A DNA stretch of 64,000 nt from contig JASJBF010000029.1 of assembly GCA_030066685.1 (NCBI GenBank), forward strand, positions 36,794 to 100,793, in the 5' to 3' direction. This DNA comes from Kiloniellales bacterium (lineage in GTDB: Bacteria > Pseudomonadota > Alphaproteobacteria > Kiloniellales > JAKSBE01). Position numbers and translations under genes: made by a program. This document shows, one piece after another, positions 40,278 to 50,159 of this stretch (within the stretch, counting starts at the first letter, position 1; the number at the start of each line of letters is the position of its first letter). The notes under the pieces were generated by a model. That model did not search any database. It was not told where the DNA came from and worked only from the letters and a program-made list of their open reading frames with translations.

Positions 40278-40349
40278 GACCGGGACCGTCGGTTCTCTGT
40301 TCTGCGCCGACGTAGGCCATGATGCCCCCGCTGGACGCCGGGTTCACTT

Positions 40350-41855
40350 TCATAACAAGCTCGTGGTCGCGTCGCGGGCCATTTCTTGGACGGCGGCGGC
40401 GCTGTCGGCCAGCACGATCAAATCGTACCCCGTTCCTGCCTCCAGCGGGCCGGGCGTCAGGACGATGACCCCTTCTTCGCGCTTGCCGGCGACGAAAAGC
40501 CGTTCGCCCAGACTGTGGACGACGTCTGCAAAGGGCCGGCCTCGCGCCCTCAGATGGCTCCTTTGAGCGATCACGAAGGGACGACGCTGCCAGTTGCCCA
40601 GAATCCGATTGATCAAAGTCATGGGGATCGACACGCCACCCCACCGGCCATTGCATTCGACCCAGTGGGTTCTGCTTCCCGTCTTGCCGTCATTCAGCAG
40701 AATGGCGTCGAAGCTGCAGCGGCCGAAATAGCCAAGACACTGAAGCAGGTAGGCGAGCTGGAGGGTCTCGGTCGCCAGCTGCCGGCGAACGGTCGAAGAC
40801 AGCTCGCAGGGCGAAGCACCGACAAAGACGCGTTTTCTGCCCGCCAGGTTCTGCTCGAAGATCCCTTCGATGATCGGCAGGTTCTCGGAGGAATGGGGAA
40901 TCCAGACCTGAACCGATGGGCTGGCCAGGATCGGTTGCTCCCAGGCCGTGACCATCAGCGGGAAGTCTCCCCTCCAGCCGGTTCGGGTCAGCAGGGAACA
41001 AAGCTCCTCGCGCAGCGGTGTGAGCGGGCGTCCGGCGACCTCCGCAGACTCCAGGACGATGTTGCCCGTCGAGCTGGCGGAGGCCGGTATCTTGATGGCA
41101 ACGCTGGCATAGCGACCAGCCAAGCTCTTCACGTGATAAGCGAGGAGCGCCGGCCCGTTGGCGAGCCGAACCTCGGGTAAGGCGCCGCGTCCGAGGACGT
41201 CGTCGACCCTCGCCTCGAACCAGAGCTTGTCGTTCACACAGCGCGTCAGACCCGGCGGCCCGGCGGCGACGCGGACTTCCGCCTCGCTTCGTCGGGCGAT
41301 GGCTCTCGCCAAGGCCCAAGCCTTGCCGTCTCCGAGGTAGGGCAAGAGGTTGAGCCCGCGGTGTTCGTCGGCCAGTCGCGCCATCCCTTCGAGGAACCGC
41401 GAGTCGCGCAAGCAACGAAGGGCCAGGGGAACTGGAGGCGAACAGGCTTCTGGGATCCGGACCTCGACCCGGCCCAGAGCCAGCGTGTCGCGGCAATAGC
41501 TTTCGAAGGCAGGATTGCGGTCGGCTGCAAGGGCAAGGACATCGCCGTCGCCGGCCAGCATCATCGCACGATAGGTGTAGCGTCGATCATCCTCCGGGTT
41601 GTAGAGGGCGATGCTGCTGTGGTCTTCCAAGACTAGGTTGGGACCCGGACCGAGACCCGAGCTCACACGCGGCCCGAAAGCGGCGGTCGAGATCAGGCGC
41701 GGATCGCGCTCTTTGATCTCAACGGCGAGGCCCTCTATGCGGGCGCGTTGCATCCCGTCGAGTTCGACCCTGTGTTGCTCGACGATGGGCAGGCGAAACC
41801 CTGTCTTGTCCGAGGCCGGATCCGCCGTGATGAACGGCTTCCTGGGAATAGCCAT
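40350..41855 (-). CDS. ATP-grasp-like protein, possibly a PGM1-type peptide ligase
   Basis: A 501-residue protein whose second half looks like an ATP-grasp fold: VRLANGPALLAYHVKSLAGRYASVAIKIPAS (quoted here only in outline) carries the nucleotide lysines, and the metal-binding end is HWVECNGRWGGVSIPMTLI. The first half resembles the pre-ATP-grasp domain of peptide ligases such as pheganomycin ligase. Such enzymes join a carboxylate to an amine. No natural-product cluster surrounds it, so the substrate is open. Confidence in the fold is moderate, in the reaction low. Confidence 0.65.
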   Translation of the reverse strand: MAIPRKPFITADPASDKTGFRLPIVEQHRVELDGMQRARIEGLAVEIKERDPRLISTAAFGPRVSSGLGPGPNLVLEDHSSIALYNPEDDRRYTYRAMMLAGDGDVLALAADRNPAFESYCRDTLALGRVEVRIPEACSPPVPLALRCLRDSRFLEGMARLADEHRGLNLLPYLGDGKAWALARAIARRSEAEVRVAAGPPGLTRCVNDKLWFEARVDDVLGRGALPEVRLANGPALLAYHVKSLAGRYASVAIKIPASASSTGNIVLESAEVAGRPLTPLREELCSLLTRTGWRGDFPLMVTAWEQPILASPSVQVWIPHSSENLPIIEGIFEQNLAGRKRVFVGASPCELSSTVRRQLATETLQLAYLLQCLGYFGRCSFDAILLNDGKTGSRTHWVECNGRWGGVSIPMTLINRILGNWQRRPFVIAQRSHLRARGRPFADVVHSLGERLFVAGKREEGVIVLTPGPLEAGTGYDLIVLADSAAAVQEMARDATTSLL

Positions 41856-41877
41856 ATCAGAGCCCTCACAGAGACCC

Positions 41878-41993
41878 TAGAGCACGATGACATAGGGTGG
41901 AATCGACCTCCTGTCTGAATCGTGCTCTAAACTTCTGAAAAAGAGCGAGATTCAGACATGAAGCCGGATCGGCTTCATGTCATCCCGCTCTAG
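41878..41993. repeat. Palindromic intergenic repeat, copy C
   Basis: The uninterrupted third copy: TAGAGCACGATGACATAGG ... ATCGTGCTCTA, then GAGCGAGATTCAGACATGAAG and GCTTCATGTCATCCCGCTCTAG. The closing CTAG supplies the TAG stop of the hemerythrin gene on the minus strand. It separates two minus-strand genes. Confidence 0.85.
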
Positions 41994-42463
41994 GGCCGGT
42001 CGCCCGAGACCTCCGTCCAGGCGGGATGCTCGGCTCTCAGTTTCAGCAGCTCGTCGAGCAAAGTCGCCTGTTCGGCCTTAGTAATGCGACCGATGGCTTC
42101 GAAGAGCTCGCCGCACTCGGCGATGTGAGCCTCCATCGCCTCCGAAGCGCGCAGCAACTCTCGCCGCTCTTCCTCCGGCAGGGCCGCAGCCATCGGCAGC
42201 GTTTCGAGAGCGCGGACGACGGCCAGACCCTCCGCATGCTCATTCAACAGGCCCTCGACGTGATCTTTGCCTATGAGCGGCACGAGCACAGGATAGAAAT
42301 GCCGTTCCTCAAAAGCGATATGGGCGCCCGCGTCCCGATCCACGTCCGCCGCCGCGGCGCTGGCCTCGGACTGGCGGCCCGCCCGAAGCGCGGAGGAGAT
42401 CCGGTGGAAGCCACGGCCCAACAAAGCGTGGTCTTCGCGGAAAGCCCGCAGCAGTTCATCCAT
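41990..42463 (-). CDS. Hemerythrin-like domain protein
   Basis: A protein of about 157 residues and a four-helix bundle. Candidate iron ligands are DHALLGRGFHRI, GAHIAFEERHFYPVL, NEHAEGL and EAHIAECGELFE, in the order and spacing of HHE di-iron proteins. These bind oxygen or nitric oxide or repair iron-sulfur clusters. ATG 42463 was chosen over 42475 for its GGGGCG ribosome site. It diverges from a class II amidotransferase gene; an FNR-type box lies between. Confidence 0.88.
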   Translation of the reverse strand: MDELLRAFREDHALLGRGFHRISSALRAGRQSEASAAAADVDRDAGAHIAFEERHFYPVLVPLIGKDHVEGLLNEHAEGLAVVRALETLPMAAALPEEERRELLRASEAMEAHIAECGELFEAIGRITKAEQATLLDELLKLRAEHPAWTEVSGDRP

Positions 42464-42510
42464 GGCACGCCCCATGGTGACCAGTCTTCGACAGCCGACC
42501 CTTGCACCCT

Positions 42511-42524
42511 ATGAGGTGGATCAA
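42511..42524. promoter_or_regulatory. FNR/FixK-type box between hemerythrin and amidotransferase genes
   Basis: ATGAGGTGGATCAA keeps the TGA-N6-TCA core with one weak half-site. A TAAGAT hexamer at 42548-42553, about 33 bp from the centre, gives a good class II promoter for the plus-strand gene (ATG 42597). Confidence 0.55.
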
Positions 42525-42596
42525 GTTTCTCGGAGATATTGCCGGCCTAAGATTGCGAAGAGCCTTGATCAGCAGCTGGGAGGGTGAGATTTCGCG

Positions 42597-43406
42597 ATGT
42601 GCCGCCTCTATGGCTTCCGGGCGACCGAGGAATCCAAGGTGGAATGCACCCTGGTGCACGCGCAGAACGCCCTCATGGTGCAGAGCCTGGAGGATTTGAA
42701 GGGCTACACCCATGCCCACGGCTGGGGCGTGGCGGCCTACGAGGATCACCGACCGCTGGTTGAGAAGGAGGCCTGGGCTGCCTATCACGGTGAGCACTTC
42801 CACCGCGCTGCTGCCCGGATCTATGCGCGGACGGTCCTGGCCCATGTCCGGCGCGCCACCGTCGGACTCGCGATCCCGGACAACACCCATCCCTTCGTGC
42901 ACGAGACCATCGCCTTCGCTCACAACGGTACGGTGCCGCACTTCGACGCCCTGCGCCCGCGCTTCCTCAACGCCATGTCGGATCCTCAGCGCGCCGCCCT
43001 GCGTGGCACCACCGACAGCGAGCATGTCTTCCGCTTGCTCATGACTCTGCGCAGTCGGTCGCCCGATCTGACCTTGGCCGAGTTGCTGCGCCAGGGCGCA
43101 CGCCTGGTCTTCGACTGGTGTCAGGCCCGGGACCCGGCGGCGAAGATCGGCCTCAACCTCTTGATGACGGATGGAGCGGAGATCGCCGGAACCCGGATCG
43201 GCCGGGGCCTCTTCTACGTGGAGCGCGACGGCGTCTATGACTGCGAGATCTGTGGGTTTCCGCATATCCACCACGTGCCGAGCCGGGATTATCGGGCCGT
43301 GGTCGTGGCCTCGGAACCGATCACCCGGGAGACCTGGCAGGAGGTTCCGGCGGACTCCCTGATCCGGATCACGCCGCAAGCGGAGCTCGTGATCCAACCG
43401 CTTTGA
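42597..43406 (+). CDS. Class II glutamine amidotransferase
   Basis: A 269-residue Ntn-type amidotransferase of the YafJ/EgtC-like group. The N-terminal nucleophile Cys2 is exposed after Met removal (MCRLYGFRA); HAHGWGVAAYED, VRRATVGLAIPDNTHPF and AHNGTVPHF build the glutaminase pocket. Stand-alone members hydrolyse gamma-glutamyl amides; EgtC removes glutamate in ergothioneine synthesis. No ergothioneine genes are here. GGGAGG lies upstream of the start. Confidence 0.88.
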   Translation: MCRLYGFRATEESKVECTLVHAQNALMVQSLEDLKGYTHAHGWGVAAYEDHRPLVEKEAWAAYHGEHFHRAAARIYARTVLAHVRRATVGLAIPDNTHPFVHETIAFAHNGTVPHFDALRPRFLNAMSDPQRAALRGTTDSEHVFRLLMTLRSRSPDLTLAELLRQGARLVFDWCQARDPAAKIGLNLLMTDGAEIAGTRIGRGLFYVERDGVYDCEICGFPHIHHVPSRDYRAVVVASEPITRETWQEVPADSLIRITPQAELVIQPL

Positions 43407-43465
43407 GACTCGGGCTTGCTGCTTCAGAGCCTCGCCAAAATTCGCGAGGAACCAGGGCAGGGTTA

Positions 43466-45173
<1,708 letters not shown>

Positions 45174-45261
45174 CCGCCGGAGTGGAGCGAGGGCCTCGTC
45201 GCAAGGCGCTCAGCGCCGCGACGCGACCGTCGTTCACGGCACGCCAAGGGAGGCTACGCGC

Positions 45262-45654
45262 ATGACCGCCTCGCTTCTCCTCGCACGCCTCATCGGGCCG
45301 CTGTTCCTGGTGGTTGGACTGGGGATGCTCGTGAACCGCGTCTACTACCGAAGCATGATCACGAGCTTTCTGAAGGACCCCGGCCTCTACTACTTCTCGG
45401 GCGCGCTCGCCCTCGTGGTCGGCCTGGTGATCGTCCTCTACCACAACCTCTGGACCGCCGACTGGCGGGTCGTTATCACGGTGATCGGTTGGCTTTCCAT
45501 CCTCAAGGGTGGCATCCGGATCCTCCTGCCGACCGCGGGCAGGGGCTTGGCGCTTCGCCTGTCCGAAGCGAACTGGCCGGTCGTCTCCGGCGGCCTGCTG
45601 CTGCTGGCCCTGGGCGGCTGGCTCACCTTCCAGGGCTTTGGCCTTCTAGGCTGA
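45262..45654 (+). CDS. Small integral membrane protein, four helices
   Basis: A 130-residue protein with four hydrophobic segments: about 8-27 (LIGPLFLVVGLGMLV), 42-62 (FSGALALVVGLVIVLY), 70-90 and 108-128 (GGLLLLALGGWLTFQG). A conserved-looking HNLWTADWR sits between helices 2 and 3. It recalls HdeD-like and other small stress membrane proteins in layout but I cannot assign it. It follows groEL by 88 bp on the same strand, so it is probably in its transcript. Confidence 0.78.
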   Translation: MTASLLLARLIGPLFLVVGLGMLVNRVYYRSMITSFLKDPGLYYFSGALALVVGLVIVLYHNLWTADWRVVITVIGWLSILKGGIRILLPTAGRGLALRLSEANWPVVSGGLLLLALGGWLTFQGFGLLG

Positions 45655-45663
45655 TCCCGCGGC

Positions 45664-46797
45664 TCAGGACCAGCGCCGGTAGGTCATGGCCCGGCGGACC
45701 CGTTGCTTGGCAAGCTCGACCGCCGCGGCCCGCGGAGTCACCTTCCGTTCGGCAGCGGCCGCTAGGACGGCGTCCGTGTTGTGGCGGACCTTCTCCGCGA
45801 TGGTCTCAAAGGCCGCGGCCTGCGTCCCGCCGGCATACTCCACCGCGGCACAGATCACCCCGCCGGCGTTGGCGATGAAGTCGGGGATCACCAAGACGCC
45901 GCGCTCGTGCAGCTCGGCCTCGGCCTCCGGGGTCACCGGGATGTTGGCGCCTTCGGCCACCAGCTTCGCCTTCAGCCCGCTGACGTTGTCGGCGCGCAGC
46001 ACGTCGGGACGCGCGGCCGGGATCCAGATTTCGCAATCGACGCCGACGACCGCGTCTCGGTCCAGCGTCTGGCCCCTTCCGTAGTCGAGCACGCTGCCGC
46101 CGCTCTCCTTAACCTCGATCAGGCGGGCGATGTCGATGCCTTCCGAATCGTGCAGGGTGCCTTTGGAGTCGGCCGCGGCCACCAGGACCGCGCCGCCTTG
46201 CGCTAGGAAGCGGGCGGCGTGCCTTCCGACGGAGCCAAAGCCCTGGACCGCGACCCGGGCGCCATCGAGCTTCAGGTCGCAATGGGCCTTGGCGACCTCG
46301 ACGGCGACGCTGAGCCCGAAACCGGTGGCGCCGATCTCGTCGAGGGGAATGCCGCCGATCTCACGCGGCAGGCCGACCGCGCGGCCGATCTCGTCGCGCA
46401 CCCAGGCCATGCAGCGTTCGTCCGTCCCCATGTCAGGCCCGACGATGTAGCCGGAGAGATCCCGGATGGCGCAGGCGTAGGCGCGGATCAGCCGTTCCTT
46501 GTCTTTAGCGGGCATCCGAGGATCGGCGAAGATCACCGACTTGCCGCCACCGTGGGGCAGACCCGCCGCGGCGTTCTTGAGGGTCATGGCACGGGCCAGG
46601 CGAAAGCACTCCTCCAGGCTGACGTCCGGAGCCATGCGCAGGCCGCCGATCGAGGGGCCGGCGGCGATGTTATCGACGACGACGATGGCCTTGAGACCGG
46701 TCGTGGGCTCGTAGACGTGGACGATCTGCGCCGGGCCAAGGTCGTCGGCGAAACGAAAGACGTTCTCCCTGTCACCGCTCCGCATTTCCATCTCCAT
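45664..46797 (-). CDS. Amino-acid dehydrogenase of the Glu/Leu/Phe/Val family
   Basis: A 377-residue NAD(P)-dependent dehydrogenase. The catalytic Lys is in LPHGGGKSVIFADPR, an earlier GGLRM motif is present, and the Rossmann fold is marked by VAVQGFGSVGRHAARFL. The length and GGGKSVI motif fit leucine/valine dehydrogenase more than glutamate dehydrogenase. It converts branched-chain amino acids to 2-oxoacids. It lies 1 bp after the E2 gene of a 2-oxoacid dehydrogenase, so the product would feed that complex directly, as in the bcd-bkd pairing of bacilli. Confidence 0.9.
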   Translation of the reverse strand: MEMEMRSGDRENVFRFADDLGPAQIVHVYEPTTGLKAIVVVDNIAAGPSIGGLRMAPDVSLEECFRLARAMTLKNAAAGLPHGGGKSVIFADPRMPAKDKERLIRAYACAIRDLSGYIVGPDMGTDERCMAWVRDEIGRAVGLPREIGGIPLDEIGATGFGLSVAVEVAKAHCDLKLDGARVAVQGFGSVGRHAARFLAQGGAVLVAAADSKGTLHDSEGIDIARLIEVKESGGSVLDYGRGQTLDRDAVVGVDCEIWIPAARPDVLRADNVSGLKAKLVAEGANIPVTPEAEAELHERGVLVIPDFIANAGGVICAAVEYAGGTQAAAFETIAEKVRHNTDAVLAAAAERKVTPRAAAVELAKQRVRRAMTYRRWS

Positions 46798-46798
46798 C

Positions 46799-47890
46799 CT
46801 ACTCGCCTTTCTCCAGGTCCCTTTTCACGACTGCCAGGAAGCGTGCGGCCTCGCCGCCCATCACCGCCCGATGGTCGAAGGTCAGCGACAGGGGTAGGAT
46901 CCGGCGCACCGCCGGCGCCCCTGCGACCGGCACGACGGCGTCATGGACCTGTCCGGCGCCGAGGATCGCGACCTGCGGCGGCAGGATCACCAGGGCGGCA
47001 TGGCGGCCGCCGAACATACCGAAGTTGGACAGCGTGACGGTCTGGCCGCGCAGCTCCTCCAGCGGCACGCTGCGCGCGGCGACATCGCGCTTCATCGCCT
47101 CAAGGCCCAGGCGCAGGTCCTCGACGCTACGGCCACCGACGTCGCGCAGAACCGGAACGAAGAGCCCGTCCTCGGTGTCCATGGCGATGCCGAGATTGAT
47201 CTTCGCATGCAGGCGCCGGCCCTGGTCGCGGCCGAAGTACCAGGCGTTGAGGGCCGGCTCCGCGGCGCAGCCGGCCGCAATCGCGCGGACCAGGCGCATG
47301 GTCGTGTCCGCGCCGTCCGGCCAGGCGCCGATGTCGGCTTCTTCGGTTACCGTCGCTGGTACCACCTCGGCGTGGGAGCGCTCCATGTTCCGCGCCATGG
47401 CCCGGCGCACACCGCGCAACGGCTCCAGGGGTGCGGCACCTTCCGCCTCCGCCGCGGCGCCTTCGACGTCCTTGGAGGTGACGGCCCCGCCGGGACCGCT
47501 GGGCGCCACCGTGGCCAAGTCGACACCCAGGCGCCGCGCCAAGGCTCGCACCGCCGGCGCCGCCTTGTAGCCTTCGGGCTCAGTCTCCGGTGCCGACGGG
47601 ACGGCCGTCATCGCCTCGGGGATCTCGCCGACCACCGTTCCGGCCTCTGCGGCGGGTGCCTCTCCGAAGTCGACCAGAGCGCCACCGATTGGAACGATGT
47701 CGCCGACCACGTGGTGCAGCTTGGCGATGCGCCCGGACTGCGGTGACGGGATCTCGACCACCGCCTTTTCGGTCTCGACCGAGACCAGCGGCTGGTCGCC
47801 GACGACGTGATCGCCGACACCGACGTGCCAGGCGACGATCTCTGCCTCCTGCAGGCCTTCTCCGAGGTCGGGCAGCCGGAAGGTGCTCAT
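46799..47890 (-). CDS. 2-oxoacid dehydrogenase E2 (dihydrolipoamide acyltransferase)
   Basis: A 363-residue E2: one lipoyl domain with the modified Lys in ETEKAVVEIPS (about residue 41), a Pro/Ala/Glu linker, the subunit-binding domain (VRALARRLGVDLATVAPSG, about 115-150) and the catalytic core. The active-site His is in TFDHRAVMGGEAARF; the Asp of the usual HxxxDG is replaced by Met. It overlaps the E1 beta gene by 4 nt. No E3 gene is nearby, so a shared dihydrolipoamide dehydrogenase must serve. Confidence 0.93.
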   Translation of the reverse strand: MSTFRLPDLGEGLQEAEIVAWHVGVGDHVVGDQPLVSVETEKAVVEIPSPQSGRIAKLHHVVGDIVPIGGALVDFGEAPAAEAGTVVGEIPEAMTAVPSAPETEPEGYKAAPAVRALARRLGVDLATVAPSGPGGAVTSKDVEGAAAEAEGAAPLEPLRGVRRAMARNMERSHAEVVPATVTEEADIGAWPDGADTTMRLVRAIAAGCAAEPALNAWYFGRDQGRRLHAKINLGIAMDTEDGLFVPVLRDVGGRSVEDLRLGLEAMKRDVAARSVPLEELRGQTVTLSNFGMFGGRHAALVILPPQVAILGAGQVHDAVVPVAGAPAVRRILPLSLTFDHRAVMGGEAARFLAVVKRDLEKGE

Positions 47891-48867
47891 GCGTACTCCA
47901 GCAGGCTCTTGACCGCAGCGGTGATCCGTTCAGACCCGGGCATATAGAGATGCTCCAGGCGCGGTAGGGGCATCACGGTATCGAAGCCGGCGACCCGGCG
48001 CAGCGGCGCCAAGAGATGCATCAGGCCTTGGTCGGCCAGGCGGGCGGCGATCTCGGCGCCGAAGCCGGAAGTCAGCGGCGCCTCCTGGACGACGACGCAG
48101 CGCCCGGTCTTTTCCACCGAGCCTAGGATCGTCGCCATGTCGAGCGGCTTCAAGGTCGCGACGTCGATAACCTCGGCCGTGATTCCCTCGGAGGCCAGGG
48201 TCTCGGCGGCGGCGAGGGTCTCGACGACCATCGCGCCCCAGGTCACCAAGGTCACGTCCTTCCCCTCGCGCAAGTGGAAGCAACTTCCGAGCGGGGCGGC
48301 CGCGCCGTCGTCGTCGAGGTCCTCCTTGGGCGCCCGGTAGATCCGCTTGGGCTCAAGGAAGACGACCGGATCGGGATCGCGGACCGCCGCCAGTAGCAGG
48401 CCGTAGGCCCGGGCCGGCGAGGCAGGGATCACGACCTTGAGTCCAGGGATGTGGGTGAAGAGCGCCTCGAAGCTCTCCGAATGGTGCTCCGGCGCATGGA
48501 TGCCCCCGCCGTAGGGCGCGCGCACGACGATGGGACTGCTCAAGCGCCCGCGGGTCCTGGTCCGGAGCCGCCCGGCGTGGCTCAGCAGCTGATCGATCGC
48601 CGGGTAGATGAAGCCCATGAACTGATACTCGACCACCGGCCGAAAGCCCTGGGCGCCGAGCCCCACCGCCAGGCCGGCGAAGAGGGACTCCGACAGGGGG
48701 GTGTCGAGCACGCGGCCCTCGCCGAAGCGCGCGAGCAGGCCGTCGGTCGCCCGGAAGACGCCACCGTCGACGCCGACGTCCTCGCCGAGGACCACTACGC
48801 TCTCGTCCTCGGCCATGGCCCGCGCCAGCGCCAGGCGAACGGCCTCCACCATTGCGATCTCAGCCAT
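47887..48867 (-). CDS. 2-oxoacid dehydrogenase E1 beta subunit
   Basis: A 326-residue E1 beta. The motifs VVVLGEDVGVDGGVFRATDGL and LDTPLSESLFAGLAVGLGAQG, with VRAPYGGGIHAPEHHSES, are typical of pyruvate or branched-chain 2-oxoacid dehydrogenases. With E1 alpha it forms the TPP enzyme that decarboxylates the 2-oxoacid. ATG 48867 overlaps the end of the alpha gene by 8 nt. The linked leucine-dehydrogenase-like gene favours branched-chain 2-oxoacids over pyruvate, though general annotation would call it pyruvate dehydrogenase. Confidence 0.94.
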   Translation of the reverse strand: MAEIAMVEAVRLALARAMAEDESVVVLGEDVGVDGGVFRATDGLLARFGEGRVLDTPLSESLFAGLAVGLGAQGFRPVVEYQFMGFIYPAIDQLLSHAGRLRTRTRGRLSSPIVVRAPYGGGIHAPEHHSESFEALFTHIPGLKVVIPASPARAYGLLLAAVRDPDPVVFLEPKRIYRAPKEDLDDDGAAAPLGSCFHLREGKDVTLVTWGAMVVETLAAAETLASEGITAEVIDVATLKPLDMATILGSVEKTGRCVVVQEAPLTSGFGAEIAARLADQGLMHLLAPLRRVAGFDTVMPLPRLEHLYMPGSERITAAVKSLLEYA

Positions 48868-49951
48868 GTTCGGCCTCCGCGACCAGGAAGGCGCGCTGCA
48901 CGGCAAGGTCTTCCGGCAGCTCGGCATAGAGGTGATCGAAGAGGCTCTCTGGCGGTTGTGGCGGCGTCGCCAGGTAGGCCTCGGTCGCAGATTCGACTTC
49001 CTCGCTGCAGGCCGTGATCAGGGCTTCTTCCTCGGCCTTGGTCCAATGGCCGGCCTCGGTCAGGTAGATCCGCAGTCGCGCGATCGGCTCTTCCTTCCAG
49101 CGGGCGCTGACCTCCTCGTCGCTGCGGTAGCGGCTGGCATCGTCGACCGTGGTGTGATCGCTCAGCCGGTAACTCAGGGCTTCGATCAGATGTGGTCCGC
49201 CGCCCTTTCGCGCATTGTCCAGCGCCGCACCGACCCGGGCCCGAACCGCGACGACGTCGTTGCCGTCGACTTGCTCGCCAGCGAAGCCGGCGGCGACGGC
49301 TTTCTGCGCGAGAGTCGCCGTGGCGCTCTGCTTGCTGCGCGGCACCGAGATGGCCCACTGGTTGTTGTTCACGACGAAGACCAAGGGCAGCGCCCAGACA
49401 CCGGCCAGGTTCATGGCTTCGTAGACGTCGCCCCTGGAGGTCGCCCCGTCGCCGAAGACACAGACCGCGACCCGGGCTTCGCCCCGCAGCTTGAAGGCGA
49501 GCGCAACGCCCGCGGCGTGAGGTGCGTGGGTCCCGACCGGGATGCAGACTGGGAAGTCCTCGCGCGGACCGGCGAAATCGCTGCCCCGCTCGTCCCCGCC
49601 CCAGTAGAGCAGGAGCTCGGTGAGGGTGACACCGCGCAGCATCTGCGCCGCATGCTCCCGGAACGACGGCAGCAGAACGTCCTCCGGGGCCATGGCCGCC
49701 GCGACGCCGACCCCGACGGCCTCCTGGCCGAGGCAAGAGGCATAGGTGCCGAGGCGACCGGTGCGCTGCAGCGAAACCGCCTTCTGGTCGAAGGTCCGGG
49801 CCCGCACCATGGCGCGGTAGAGCGCCTTCAGGGCCTCTGGATCCTGCGCGAAATCTGGCAATTGGCCCTGGGCCTTGCCTTCGGGGTCGATCAACCGGGT
49901 GTAGGAAATCTTCAGCCCGGCAAGCGGTTCTTCGTCTTCTGCGGTGTCCAA
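48860..49951 (-). CDS. 2-oxoacid dehydrogenase E1 alpha subunit
   Basis: A 363-residue E1 alpha. The TPP motif is GDGATSRGDVYEAMNLAG...FVVNNNQWAIS; the phosphorylation-loop-like SYRLSDHTTVDDASRYR follows. It is the first gene of a four-gene operon (E1 alpha, E1 beta, E2, amino-acid dehydrogenase) with overlaps of 8 and 4 nt and a 1-bp gap. The leader up to 50.16 kb carries a palindromic repeat but no FNR-type box that I could see. Confidence 0.94.
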   Translation of the reverse strand: MDTAEDEEPLAGLKISYTRLIDPEGKAQGQLPDFAQDPEALKALYRAMVRARTFDQKAVSLQRTGRLGTYASCLGQEAVGVGVAAAMAPEDVLLPSFREHAAQMLRGVTLTELLLYWGGDERGSDFAGPREDFPVCIPVGTHAPHAAGVALAFKLRGEARVAVCVFGDGATSRGDVYEAMNLAGVWALPLVFVVNNNQWAISVPRSKQSATATLAQKAVAAGFAGEQVDGNDVVAVRARVGAALDNARKGGGPHLIEALSYRLSDHTTVDDASRYRSDEEVSARWKEEPIARLRIYLTEAGHWTKAEEEALITACSEEVESATEAYLATPPQPPESLFDHLYAELPEDLAVQRAFLVAEAEHG

Positions 49952-50044
49952 GTCCTCACCCCGTTCGAAGGTTCAGCCGACTCCTCGACCCGGCGATTAT
50001 ATGCCGATGTTTGGATCGGTCCTCCACCGAACCTTGCTACAGAA

Positions 50045-50121
50045 TGTCATGCCCGGACTTGATCCGGGTATCCATCGAGTCGCCGGCACCATGGATGGCC
50101 GGGTCAAGCACGGCCATGACA
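50045..50121. repeat. Palindromic intergenic repeat of a widespread alphaproteobacterial type
   Basis: It opens TGTCATGCCCGGACTTGATC and closes GGGTCAAGCACGGCCATGACA, with inner stems around ATCCAT/ATGGAT. Near-identical units occur between genes in many alphaproteobacteria, from my memory of such genomes. It can fold into one long imperfect hairpin. It lies between two minus-strand operons and could end or stabilise transcripts. Confidence 0.8.
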
Positions 50122-50159
50122 GCGAGAGGAGGATCGGCGTCAGCCGATACCCCGGGCAC

